The notes under the pieces were generated by a model. It searched no databases and had not been told where the DNA came from. It saw only the letters and a list, made by a program, of their open reading frames with translations. A stretch of DNA of 64,000 nucleotides, from positions 1-64,000 of the forward strand of contig MVBO01000018.1 of the NCBI GenBank assembly GCA_002261195.1. The letters are read 5' to 3'. The position numbers were made by a program, and so were the translations under genes. This document shows positions 27,858 to 38,585 of this stretch, in pieces (position 1 is the first letter of the stretch; every line of letters begins with the position of its first letter). The DNA comes from Bifiguratus adelaidae (Eukaryota > Mucoromycota > Endogonomycetes > Endogonales).

Positions 27858-28314
27858 ATGGCTACGTGGGAGGAGAAGCTGAAACAGCGCACCCCAGGCG
27901 GAAAGTCGATCGTGGCTGAAACGAACGCTACGATAAGTAAGTCCAAGGGTAGACAAGCGCCAAAGCTGACAGTCCTTGATAGCAGAATTTAGCATTAGCT
28001 TCCCCTCTCCGCAGGATGCAGAGAAGTTTGCAAAGGCAGTGCTAACTGAAAAGCCTGGCAAACCGGTCTATAAAGTCGCGCCATCAATGCTGTCACCACG
28101 AACCATGCGGGCAGGCCTCGGATTGGGAGGAGGAGGATTAGGAGCTGGGGGTCCAATCAAGCCGGCCCCACGACCCAAGGTAGAAGACAAGCCTGTGGTA
28201 AAAGAGAAGAAACCAACTGAAATCAAGGTGGAAGTCATCAAGGAGGAGGCCAAAAAGCCGGCACCTAAACCTCCTCCACCACCATCCGCTTTTGCATGTT
28301 GTACCATTTCTTAA
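27858..28314 (+). CDS. Small Lys/Pro-rich protein ending in a CaaX-like box
   Basis: Not recognised. Exons 27858-27936 and 27986-28314 give 135 aa. The first 60 residues look folded (MATWEEKLKQRTPGGKS, then FSISFPSPQDAEKFAKAVL). A Gly-rich patch and a Lys/Glu/Pro-rich tail with PPPPP follow. The last five residues are CCTIS: CTIS fits the C-a-a-X prenylation box, with Ser in last place favouring farnesylation, and the Cys before it could be palmitoylated. It may be a small peripheral membrane protein. The start is the first ATG in a frame that joins cleanly across the 49-nt intron. Confidence 0.65.
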
Positions 28315-28418
28315 TCCCAAGCATATCACTGACCCACTTACTATTTCATATCGCCTCTTGTTCTACTGTACATCCACGACTGTCTGTACATATTATACAT
28401 GCTTTCACAATTGTCCTA

Positions 28419-29315
28419 CTATGATTCAAGAGCGGCAATACAGCTGTGTAACATCCCTTTGCCCAAGTGGCCCTTGTCCTGCCACGCAAGTTCGCCTCCA
28501 CACTTGTCGCACAAGCGTCCAAGCACTAGCACTCGTTGATACCACTGTCGAATATCTTGCAAAGCGAGCTCCATCCGACGAGTCGTATCCAGATAGGACA
28601 TGACGCACCAATATTTGTGCATAAGATGAGACAATAAAGCTACGGCCAATACGTGCATGCGCCGAGTCTGCATGGCTCCTGTGGTGATGGTCAATGGCAC
28701 ACTGAGCTTTTCGTCGCCACTGACCGACATGGCCGCGTAGGTATCAAACAGTTCGATAAAATCCTTGGCCCGCAACGCCTTGCATCCCATGACCTCAATG
28801 TGTTGGATAGATTCACACCGCTCTAGGATTTGCCATATGCCTTCCTTGGTCACCAGCGTCCTTTGAAGATCGATTTTGTTGAGCATTCGGCGAATCTGTG
28901 GCGACAGCCTTTCTAAAACGTCGGCAATGACGGTATCGGTGATGCGATGACGAAGGGGTGCTTGGTTTGGACGAAACAAACGAGTCACCCACAGACATGG
29001 CGTATCGTAAACGCAATCATAAAATGTCCGACAAGTGGCGCCAAATCGTAGGACGTCTGATAGCGCAAGTAGAGGACATATGTGGTCGAAAAGCACTTCG
29101 GTCGGCAAAGTCTTCAACAAGTTCTCTCCCGACTTGGGGGGTGGCGCAACCACTGTCGCCAGTACTTTTGGCAGTTCTCGTTGAAAACATGCTTCGCTAG
29201 GACGATACTGAAGCGACATGACAATACATTCAGGAGAACGAGCCAAGTGAGAGCAAGAGGGACAGTCAGAAAGAGCATCCAACGCATCACATGCAGCATT
29301 ACCATTTTGGGCCAT
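28419..29315 (-). CDS. F-box protein
   Basis: Single exon, 298 aa. Residues about 66-110 form an F-box: LKTLPTEVLFDHICPLL, ALSDVLRFGATCRTFYD, TPCLWVTRLF. A middle part with leucine-rich elements (RRMLNKIDLQRTLVTKEGIW, IQHIEVMGCKAL) follows. A late CDKCGGELAW ... LHSC suggests a small zinc-binding end. F-box proteins recruit substrates to SCF ubiquitin ligases through Skp1; the target is unknown. A shorter start at an in-frame ATG (about 29219) is possible because the first 30 residues are Cys-rich and unlike the family. Confidence 0.82.
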   Translation of the reverse strand: MAQNGNAACDALDALSDCPSCSHLARSPECIVMSLQYRPSEACFQRELPKVLATVVAPPPKSGENLLKTLPTEVLFDHICPLLALSDVLRFGATCRTFYDCVYDTPCLWVTRLFRPNQAPLRHRITDTVIADVLERLSPQIRRMLNKIDLQRTLVTKEGIWQILERCESIQHIEVMGCKALRAKDFIELFDTYAAMSVSGDEKLSVPLTITTGAMQTRRMHVLAVALLSHLMHKYWCVMSYLDTTRRMELALQDIRQWYQRVLVLGRLCDKCGGELAWQDKGHLGKGMLHSCIAALES

Positions 29316-29690
29316 AATGCGGGGGAAACGTCACGTAATGTCCATCTGCGGCGGATCGAGGACCTTGAGTACGTGTTTTCTGTAAAAGAGCGAGAATCAA
29401 GCCCTGGAGACGTGAATACTTCTCTCCATTCTGAGCTGATACTGGGAGAGCCGATGCAGGACAATTGCTCTGATCTACCATTACACCCAGTGGAGCGTAC
29501 AAATTCAATGATTCACATCTAGTCATAGTCCGTTCACTGGGTCGAACTGACTGCGGCATCCAGAGAGAGTACAAAAGCAGGGTCTTTAAAAGCTAAGCTG
29601 CTTTTACTGGCAAAGAAGCTTGTGACAGCATATTTTGGAACACTTCTTGAAGAGCGCGGGAGTACGTTAGACTGGTAGTAGAAGGACAGC
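29316..29690. promoter_or_regulatory. Divergent promoter between F-box and GTPBP1-like genes
   Basis: 375 bp without a supported gene. TCACGTAA, a near match to the E-box seen elsewhere, lies near 29331. Confidence 0.35.
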
Positions 29691-32206
29691 ATGGCAGACA
29701 GGCGTGAGCGTCATAGCCGCAAAGTAGAGACGACTCATAGTGTTGCCGCCTCACACAGTGCCAATGGGCATCAGCGAAAGACGTTTCACTCTCATCAGCC
29801 AAGTGGCAAGGACAAGAGCAGCATGCTCTCAGAGTTGGAGAGACAGGACGTGGCAGAGCAAGTCGAGACCATAAAAGACGAAGATGGACAAAGTGGACAG
29901 TCGGGCCAGGCGGAGCATGAGACAGAAGCATGTTGGAGCGCAGTAGCCTCTCACGAACGACAGAGGAGTAAGGACAGCGAAGGCTCACAGGAGGGTTGGA
30001 CAGCCGCTGCCAAGGAAAAGCCGCCCGATGTGGCCAATGCATTCGATCTGGGCGATTTAACGGGCTTGTTAGACAGCAGAGCTGTCGAGATACCCAAGGA
30101 TATGAAACCTTTAAAGGTTGGATTGGTCTTGCAGCTTGCTCACTACTGCTTGGCTCAAGCCTCTCTTTGTGTTTAGGAGCGGTTACTTGTTCCTACAGAA
30201 GATGATGAAGTCTACTTGCAGAATATGTTGGCCGATCGCATCAAGGAGGGACAAGGAGAATTTATGATGGAAATCGGCCTGCAGGGTGAGTGATTCGGCG
30301 TGCGGACACGTACCCTCTGTACTGGCGTTAACGTATTATCTGATTAAGACGATGGCTCATCTATGGGCCTCTCTCGTGAAGAACTCGACCAGGCATTGGC
30401 GACCATTGGTCAGGTTGCGCAAAAGCTCGATGCAGCCTACAGTATCATTTATCAAAAGGATACACCGGCTAGCAAGAGTATAGCTGCCGTGGCGGGCGAG
30501 AGCGGAAAACGCGACAGTGTCAAGACGAAACTGAACGCCAACGGGCATGATACCACTGGTCACGTCGCCTATATTATGATACGGCAGCATCCAGCCAGCG
30601 TTGACAAACTTCTCGAAATTCGCGTGGCAGTGGTGGGCAACGTCGATGCTGGCAAGTCCACCCTTCTCGGTGTATTAACCAAGAATGTTTTGGATGATGG
30701 AAGAGGAAAAGCGCGCGTCAATCTATTTCGCCACAAGCATGAGGTGCAGTCGGGGCGTACGTCGAGCGTCGGCATGGAAATCCTCGGTTTCGATAACAAG
30801 TCTGTCCCCATTACGCATGTGGATGAGAAGCATCCAGGTGGTGCGAGAAAGATGACGTGGGATGATATATGCCATAAGGCCAGTAAAGTTTTGAGCTTTA
30901 TCGACCTGGCTGGACACGAAAGATATTTGAAGGTAAGTGTTGATTGGGGGTATACATGACTCACTGGCTTTTTAGACGACGGTGTTCGGAATGACCGGGT
31001 TCGCTCCCGATTTTGTCATGCTTATGGTAAGCTGGATACTCAAGCCATGTGGATTGGTCTGATCAATTTCATTCCTGTAGATCGGAGCCAATGCTGGTAT
31101 CATTGGGATGACAAAAGAGCACTTGGGCCTAGCGCTTTCCCTCTCCATTCCGGTGTTTGTAGTCATCACCAAGATTGACATGTGTCCTGCTAATGTACTG
31201 GAAGATACTATCAAGCAACTGACAAAGATCCTAAAGAGCCCTGGGTGCCGCAAGATTCCAATGTTTGTCAAGACTGAAGAGGACGTTGTACTCACAGCGG
31301 TAAGCAGAAGACAAGAATCAATTGCGATTTGTAGCTCATAAGTTTCATAGCAAAACTTTGTGAGCGAGCGTCTGTGTCCGATATTCCAAATCTCTAACGT
31401 CACAGGAGAGGGCTTGGACTATCTACGATTATTCATGAATGTGCTTCCAGCTCAAGGAGCGTACGATGTCAATGAGCCTTTTGAATTTCAAATTACAGAC
31501 ACCTTCAGTGTTCCATTTGTGGGAACCGTCGTAAGCGGCGTCGTCATGAGTGGTACGTGCAAATCATCGGTTACAGAAGAAGCTTGGACTAATTCTTGAC
31601 AGGTGTGTGTCATACTGGTGACAATATGCTGATCGGACCGGATTCTCTTGGCCATTTCGAGCGTACGTCGATTCGATCAATACAGCGGAAGCGAGTCAAC
31701 GTTCCTATTGCCTACGCCGGCCAAAGTGCTTCATTTGCCCTCAAGAAAGTCAAGCGGAGCCAACTGCGGAAGGGCATGGTCATGCTTAGTGCACCTGAAA
31801 AGGATGACAAAGATACCTCGCACCTCCCCAAAGCCTACAGAACGTTCGAAGCCGAGGTACTGGTATTGTACCATTCTACGACTATCGGCCAGAAATACCA
31901 AGCAATGCTGCATTGCGGGAATGTCCGGCAGACGGCGCGAATCTCCCATATGGATACTCCAATCCTGCGAACTGGCGATCGAGCTCGAGTGGTATGCGAT
32001 GGGCAGCGGGTTTTGCAAGGAACTAACGCATCAATGACACAGCAATTTGAGTTCATCAAAAATCCAGAGTATTTAAAGCTGGGATCACGATTGGTTGGTC
32101 AAACGGAGGCTGTTTGATGATTGTCTTTGCTCATTTGTGCCAATTTCAGATATTTCGCGAAGGACGCACCAAGGGGATCGGAAAGGTGACTCAACTACTA
32201 GCTTAA
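29691..32206 (+). CDS. GTPBP1/2-like translational GTPase
   Basis: Nine exons (29691-30116, 30177-30285, 30349-30932, 30976-31026, 31081-31299, 31351-31552, 31603-31991, 32043-32093, 32150-32206) give 695 aa. The G domain has [14 protein letters not shown] (G1), [10 protein letters not shown] (G3) and VITKIDMC (G4). [17 protein letters not shown], then [19 protein letters not shown], is the hallmark of GTPBP1/AGP-1 rather than EF-1alpha, eRF3 or Hbs1. Beta-barrel domains ([32 protein letters not shown]) follow, and the end is [12 protein letters not shown]. The N-terminal 120 residues are acidic and unstructured. The 51-nt seventh intron lacks a stop and could be retained. Known relatives aid mRNA quality control and ribosome rescue. 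Confidence 0.92.
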
Positions 32207-32411
32207 TCAGAAAGGCCTTGGAATACGTAGTTGCACAAGGTTGAGCATCGGAACGTTTCATAATGTTCCTTGCATTCATGTGTATATAAATAATGCGCAT
32301 TTAGAGGATATATGTATAAAGCAAGCGAGTTGTTCTCCTTGCAATATTTATGATGAGCGTGCGGATGGTGACTATTGTACAGTGATGCATTGAATGTAGG
32401 CGAACTACCAA

Positions 32412-34034
32412 TTAATCGCTCTCTTCCTTCTTGGACTTCTTCTTTTTCTTGTCCTTGTCGCTCTTTTTCACCTCATCGTCGTCATCAGAGCGCTTTCGCT
32501 TCTTGTCTTTTGTCTTAGTAGCTTCTTTGTCTTTTGATTCCTTGGATTTGAAGGATACTTTATCTTTAGGTTTGTGATCTGCTTGAGCGGTTTGGTGGGT
32601 ATCTGTCTTGATTGCCAAGGCCTTGTCCTTCTCCTTCTTCTCCTTCTTCTCCTTCGTGCCCCTTTTATCCTTCTTCTCCTTCTTAGTCTTCTCGGAAGTT
32701 GCCTCTTTTATTGAAGCCTCAGTGTTTGTCTTGGCTGGCGTCACCTCCTTGGCTGAGGCAACGATGGTTTGTTGTGTGATGGTAGTAGGGTTGTCGGTTA
32801 TGCCTTTCTTTTCTTTCTTCTCCTTCTTCTCCTTCTTTTCTTTCTTTTCTTTCTTTTCTTTCTTTCCCTTTTTTGTCTCGGGTTCCTCCACTGGTGCAGT
32901 CTCTTTGCTACTTGAGGGACTATCGGTGTTCACAGAAACCGTTGGAGTCACCTCGGTCTTGCTCATGACAAACCCCAGGCCGCTGGATCCATTGGTGGCA
33001 AGCATTTTGGATCCCATAGTACCTAGTCCAAACGAGGGTCTCGCTTCCAAATCGTCCGCATCAGACGATTCATAGCTTCGCGGTGTGTCTGAGACGGTTA
33101 CGTTGAGTACCGTGTTCTGCGATGTGCAAGCGCAGATACTTACTTCGTCCACTAGCAGCAATGCCAGAGGCTTTGATGCCCAATTTGGCCATCTTTTGCG
33201 CAAAATAATCGTGCGTGGACACATTCTTGGGCTGGAGCAGAGAAATGGCATTATCTTGTTGAGCCGGAGCTGGCCTAGTTTCGACGGGAGGCGTATCGGT
33301 TGGCGTGGGTGTCGCTGAAGATGATCGTACACCTAGAATTTCCGCCATGCTCTGACCAGGCGCAGAAGTCGCCATCCTCTTTGCTTTAAGGAACTTTGCG
33401 CGGGCCCTATAATGAGTCGTGAGCCTTTAGGATCTCACAAAGAGAAAAGTCCCAAAGAACTTACGCGATGCGATGCTGTCTCTGTGGTATTGTTGCGACA
33501 GTGGGTTCTGTGTTTTCCTTGTCCTTTGACTTAGATTTTGCATCAGTTGCATCTGGATGCGACGAGCTATCGCTAGCAGACTCGCTTGATTCGGACTCGG
33601 AAGATGATTCCGCATTGCCTGCGTTGGCATCATCGGCAGATGACTGAGCACTGCTATCGGCTGGGGTATTGGCGGCAGACTCCTGGACGCGCTGGTTAAG
33701 ACTTTGCAAGAGTGCGGTAAACGCCGAGGTATTGTCAAGCCAATTCTCGATGTTCTTCTTGTTTGCACCGATTCCATAATTATTGTCCTTGAGCCTGATT
33801 TTGACGTGTTCACGATTACCGTCTTCGTTGACTCCCAAGCCTTTGCCCGGTGCCCAACCCATCTTCAACATCATTTTGTGTCCAAACTTCGATTCGTCTA
33901 TGAGGTTAAAGAGTTTAGTATTCAAACCACAACTCGATTAACCTTAAAAGCAGACAAGTCTTACCTTTGCTCCAGTGCAGGTTGTTTGGATCCGCGCCCA
34001 ATCTCTGCTTGTTTCGCTGCCCTGCAAGCCCCAT
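32412..34034 (-). CDS. PXR1: PINX1/Pxr1-like G-patch protein
   Basis: Nucleolar G-patch cofactor of a DEAH helicase, involved in rRNA/snoRNA processing and in telomerase inhibition. Four exons (33965-34034, 33465-33897, 33144-33406, 32412-33088) give 480 aa. The start MGLAGQRNKQRLGADPNNLH and then FGHKMMLKMGWAPGKGLGVN form the diagnostic PINX1 opening and G-patch, followed by HVKIRLKDNNYGIGA. The C-terminal 150 residues are a Lys/Glu repeat region (KKEKKEKKEKK). Its start codon lies only 126 bp from the divergent reductase start. Acceptor choice for exon 4 (33088) is by frame, since a nearer AG fails. Confidence 0.93.
32805..32870 (-). repeat. Lys/Glu-coding AAG/GAA low-complexity repeat in PXR1
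   Basis: Purine-rich tract on the minus strand that encodes repeated KEKK units within the C-terminal tail. It is unstable-looking sequence but keeps frame. Confidence 0.7.
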
Positions 34035-34160
34035 GGTGAACAAGTGTGAAGTCTCTTATTTTTTCTTTCTTTCTTTCCTTAAAAGTCAAATTGTTGAGGG
34101 TCGGTCAAAAGTGGCTTGATTTCCTTTTTGGGACGCGCGCCTTTGACGTTCTTTGACACG
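34035..34160. promoter_or_regulatory. 126-bp divergent promoter
   Basis: The space between the start codons of the PXR1-like and IFA38-like genes. It contains a T-rich/CTTT tract on the plus strand. No other motif stands out. Confidence 0.5.
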
Positions 34161-35406
34161 ATGGCGGTTGATTCCAAGGCACTATTGGCTGGTGTGGGTA
34201 CTCTGTACCTTGCATTCAAGGTCTTGGGACTCTTACGGGTTCTCTTTGATGTCTATGTTCGAAGCGGTATCAATGTGAGTGTCAATATGGTGTCTCTTAC
34301 CTTTGCGTGTTCTGACTTTTGGTGTAGCTCAAAAAGTTTGGGGCAGGACAAGGTGCTTGGGCAGGTGCGTTTTGCGGCCGGCTTGAACAAGGGCTTGGCT
34401 ATTATTGGTTCGCGCAAAGGCTTACTCTGTGAACAGTGATTACCGGAGCGTCCGACGGTATTGGAAAGGAGTTTGCCCAGCAGCTAGCTCAAAAAGGCTT
34501 CAATCTTCTCTTGGTCTCGCGCACGGCCTCCAAGTTGCAAACTATCGCCGAGGAGCTCAGTAAGTGAACAAGTCTCCTTTCCAAAGCGTCGGCACTGACA
34601 GTAGATATAGCCGCCAAGCACGGCATTGAGGTCGAGACATATGCAATGGATTTTGCCAAGGGTGACCCCGAAGACTACCTCAAGCTTGCCACGATGATGC
34701 AAGAACTACAGATTGGTGTCCTTGGTAAATTTGTCAAAGCGTGATTGGACGTGATCTGACCACAACTCAGTGAACAATGTCGGCACAAATCACGATATAC
34801 CCACTGCCTTCGTTGATGAAAGCGATAAGGTTATTCAAGATATCATTGAAGTTAACATCAATAGCGCCCTTCGAATGACCAAATTGGTCCTTCCTCAAAT
34901 GGTTGGCCGGTAAGTGATACCATGGTCCGTTATCAAACAAGCCTTGACGCCTGGCATGGTATAGACGAAATGGTCTCATCCTTAACCTTGGCTCCTTCTC
35001 TGGTCTTGTCGCTGCGCCCTACCTTTCCGTCTACTCTGCCGGTAAAGCATTCCTGTCCACCTTCTCCCAGGCACTCGGCCACGAATTGGAAGGGACCGGC
35101 GTGGTGGTGGAGCACATCAACACCTACTTTGTCGTGTCTTCCATGTCTAAAATTCGTAGACCCACCTGGTTGATCCCCATGCCTAAACCCTACGTCAAGA
35201 GCGTCTTGAACAAGATTGGTGTCAGCGGCGGTGCGGCCATTCCTTTTGGTAGCACGCCTTATAGTGGTCATGCCTTGGCTAACTGGGCTATTGATAATCT
35301 CTTTGGCATCAAGTTCTGGGTAAAGCAAAACCTTGCCATTCAAAAGGATATTCGACGACGTGCTCTTCGAAAGAGGGAACGCGAGGCGGCAGCGAAGCGC
35401 GATTAG
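34161..35406 (+). CDS. IFA38: Very-long-chain 3-oxoacyl-CoA reductase
   Basis: ER enzyme that reduces 3-ketoacyl-CoA in fatty-acid elongation. Six exons (34161-34274, 34328-34364, 34437-34559, about 34605-34724, 34771-34909, 34965-35406) give 324 aa. An N-terminal hydrophobic anchor ([16 protein letters not shown]) precedes [14 protein letters not shown] (Rossmann motif), VNNVGTNHD and YSAGKAFLS (YxxxK active site). The C-terminal [17 protein letters not shown] is basic, fitting a di-lysine-like ER retention tail. The acceptor of exon 4 is ambiguous among three in-frame AGs within 11 nt. It is convergent with the next gene. Confidence 0.93.
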
Positions 35407-35561
35407 ACATTTCTATGTACAATGTGTCCAGCAATGTATACAAGATGTACATGATGACAATGGCTACAATGCCAGCGTTATTGTTTCAACCTTTTCTTCA
35501 TTTTATTTTTCCGATTTTCTGATTTTGCGATGTTTTTTAGGATTTTCTGCCTTTTCTTGAC

Positions 35562-38500
35562 CTATGCAAAGGTAGGAGGAACAGGGGAAGCGTTGATGAT
35601 GGGCGGTGAGCGTGCCATATTGGGCTTCAAGGTTACCATAAGTCGCGCCAGAACCCTGATCTCCTGTTTGACGATATATGTATCGAACATTGACGCTCGG
35701 ATTGAGCTGTCGCCGTTGGTGTTCACGTCAGACGAAGTATTGTTCGTGTCTGACAACTCCATTTCCGAACTCTGGGGTAATTTTTGCAAAGTTTGATCCT
35801 GCTGAGGTCTGGTCGTGGGCCACACGAGGGTAAGCTGGCATTTGGCTTGGTCGTGAGTGAAGCGTGAGATAGACAGCGCGTCCATATGAATGCGTTTTTC
35901 AATGCCAAATTCGGGGACCAGGATATCAAAGGCTTGATCTAGTACTGCAATGACAATCGCTTCGCGAATGACAGGGCCTTGCTCGGCTTCCAATCGTACG
36001 AGATACACGCAAAGGTAGAGATGTCCACTCTGCTCCTGAGCATTCTTGGCGGCTTCTTTCCTGTCGTTGCATTGCTTTGCAATAGCTTCAACCCGCAGAG
36101 AGTCGAGCTTGAAGTTTCCTTGAGAGACGTTCTTGTTAATGATACGCTCAAGTCTTTTTAAACAAGGTAATGCTTACCATGAGTCAGAGATGCCTCAAGC
36201 TGACGATGGACGATGACATCTGCGTAACGCCTGATTGGTGACGTAAAGTGAGTGTACTTTGGTACGTTCAGTGCGTAATGCCTCCAGTCCTTTTCTTCCA
36301 CTATACCCGTACAAAAGTAGGTGGCACGAACCATGGGTTTTGTAGCCAAGAGCCACAGAACCATTCTAACCTCAGGAGTATCGACGTTATCAAAACATTC
36401 TTGAAGCGTCTTTGCACTTGTGCCATCAAAATCGAATCCAAGTTTCTCGGCTTGATCACAGAATTCATCCAGGCGGCGTTGGATAGGTGCGGAGTGTCGT
36501 CGCAATAGCGCAATTTCCGGAAAGTATTTCGATATCTGGTTTGCGACACTCATATTGGCGAGTAGCATAAACTCCTCGATGAGTTTATTGGCATCCTGCT
36601 GTCTGTAGACATACACTCCTTCGGGATGCATATTGTCGTCGAGGTTGAAACTCAATTTGATATTGTTCATTGTCAACGCTCCGTTCTCGAATCGCCGAGC
36701 ACGCAAGGTTTTCGCGAAGGCATGCAATTGTAGGATATCGCTCTCCACATCGTGTACGTTATGATCGGTTATTTCCACTGTGCTTGGTATGTGACCTCCT
36801 TCAATGACACTCTGTGCGTGTGAATAGGCGAGCTTGGCGCAAGATCTGGTTGCAAGATGAGCAGTGGTTCTGGTCGCCACGTAAATTTGAAGACCTACTT
36901 GATGATACTTTTGCCGAACCATGTATCCAAGATTTCAGCATCCTCGGACATCTTCCACACTACCGAAAACGTCAATCTGTCCACACCGGGATTGAGACTA
37001 CAAAGCTCTTCACAAAGGAGACGAGGTAACATGGGCACCACCATTTCGGTCATGTAGGTAGACGTGGCTCTTCGTTCTGCTGCCTCATCTAGAGCGGATC
37101 CTTCTTTCACGAAGTGTGATACATCCGCGATATGAACTCCAACCTCCCAGAAGCCATCCACGCGCTTGATGGATACCGCGTCGTCGAGATCTCTGGCAGT
37201 CTCTGGGTCTATGGTGAATATTCTTCCGGCTCTGAAATCTCGTCGAATCTTGTATTGCTGTTGAGGTATCCGCCAAGGTGTCTGTGGAAGGCACTGCAAC
37301 ACAGCAGGGCTAAAGTCTGAATCGTCTACATTGTTCTCTGCGAGGATGCCCAGAGTTTCAGCTTTCAAGTCACCAATAAGGCCGATTTCCTGCTTGATTT
37401 GGCCCAAGGGATATTCTACGTTGGCAGGCCAAGAGCGTATCTCTGCCAGAAATAGACGCTGGGATAGACTACTAAGATCCTTGATTATATCAGGATTCAG
37501 ACTCGCTGCGGAAATAGCCATCGTCGGCATACGCTTATCGCTGGCTTTGAAATAGATGTCGCGTGCGCTTCTTGAGCCTGGGTTGATTGTATTGATCTTG
37601 ACCTTGTTGCCCTGCGGACGCTGATACACAAGGATACTAAAACAGGCGTGAGAGGCAGGACTCCATCGACGTGTCGCATAACACATTTACCCTGGGTACG
37701 GATGTTGCTGCGCTTTTTCAATAATTGCAACAACTTCACCACAATACTTGATGTGACTCAAAGTGGACAGCCCATTGCCGGCAATCGATTCCTCCAATGT
37801 CTGCGAAAGACTTTGGTCCACAATCGGCTTTCTGGGGAACTTCTTGCGATCTGAAGCTTCCTTCATTTGTAGTGTCTTGTCTAGATCCGTCAGACGAATA
37901 GCGACCTTGTCTCCTTCCAGAGCTCGATTGCGCTTTCGAAAGCCAAGAATAAGAATGTCCGCTCCCAGAGCATCGCATACAGCATACGCCTCCGAAGTGT
38001 TCTTTTTATTGATTCTGATCCTGCCGATGCATAGCTTGCCTTCTTTAATTTGCTTCTGCACCTCGTCATCGGGCATATAGTCGAGAAAGAACGAGGTTGC
38101 CTGCGCTGCCGACTCGGCAGACTCTGTTTCGTCGTTTGAGGTTACTGTTGTTGTCGATGCTTCCGATGTCTGTCCTTGAGGCTGTCTCCGCTTGCTCGGC
38201 GCGAATCCCAGACCATATTTGTGCTTGTGTTGCTGAGGTATCGCACCTTCGTTTGCCGCAGGTGACTCTGCCTGGGTCGTGACATGCAGTGCCTTGTCAT
38301 GGACATCAACATCTTTCAAAAGGGAAATCACGTCGTCTAGAGCTTCCAGAGTCTTCTCCTTTTGCGCTTGCGCGTCGAGCTGCTCTGTATCGAACGCCAA
38401 TGGGTGCACAGTAGGCTGACGAGATGATGTCAATGTCACTGTGGCGGGTGCTACAGGTGCGGTTGTCCTGTCAGGCGTATGATATTCGCCCTCTGCTGTC

Positions 38501-38562
38501 GCACTGTGCACAAATGTAGCAGAGAGTGGTGGATAGCGCCTGGGGTGTGAACGTTTAGACAT
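35562..38562 (-). CDS. DIS3L2: DIS3L2-like 3'-5' exoribonuclease (RNB family)
   Basis: RNase II/RNB exonuclease; relatives degrade cytoplasmic, often uridylated, RNAs without the exosome. Four exons (37691-38562, 36899-37636, 36178-36845, 35562-36118) give 944 aa. Cold-shock-like domains include GKLCIGRIRINKKNTSEAYA and SILVYQRPQGNK. The RNB domain has TIDPETARDLDDAVS with the metal-binding Asp cluster, EVGVHIADVSHFV, TSTYMTEMVVPMLP and TSPIRRYADVIVHRQL. An S1-like C-terminal part follows. No PIN domain precedes it, which favours DIS3L2 over Dis3/Rrp44. The last intron is 59 nt; a nearer AG would make a 24-nt intron and break the frame. Its start is only 23 bp from the stop of the upstream gene. 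Confidence 0.9.
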
Positions 38563-38585
38563 GAGAGTTGAAGAGTCACATCAAT

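Noticed and set aside
36155-36180. Intron ending at the first AG after the DIS3L2 donor
   Set aside because: That intron would be 24 nt and leads to the wrong frame; the AG 35 nt farther on restores conserved sequence.
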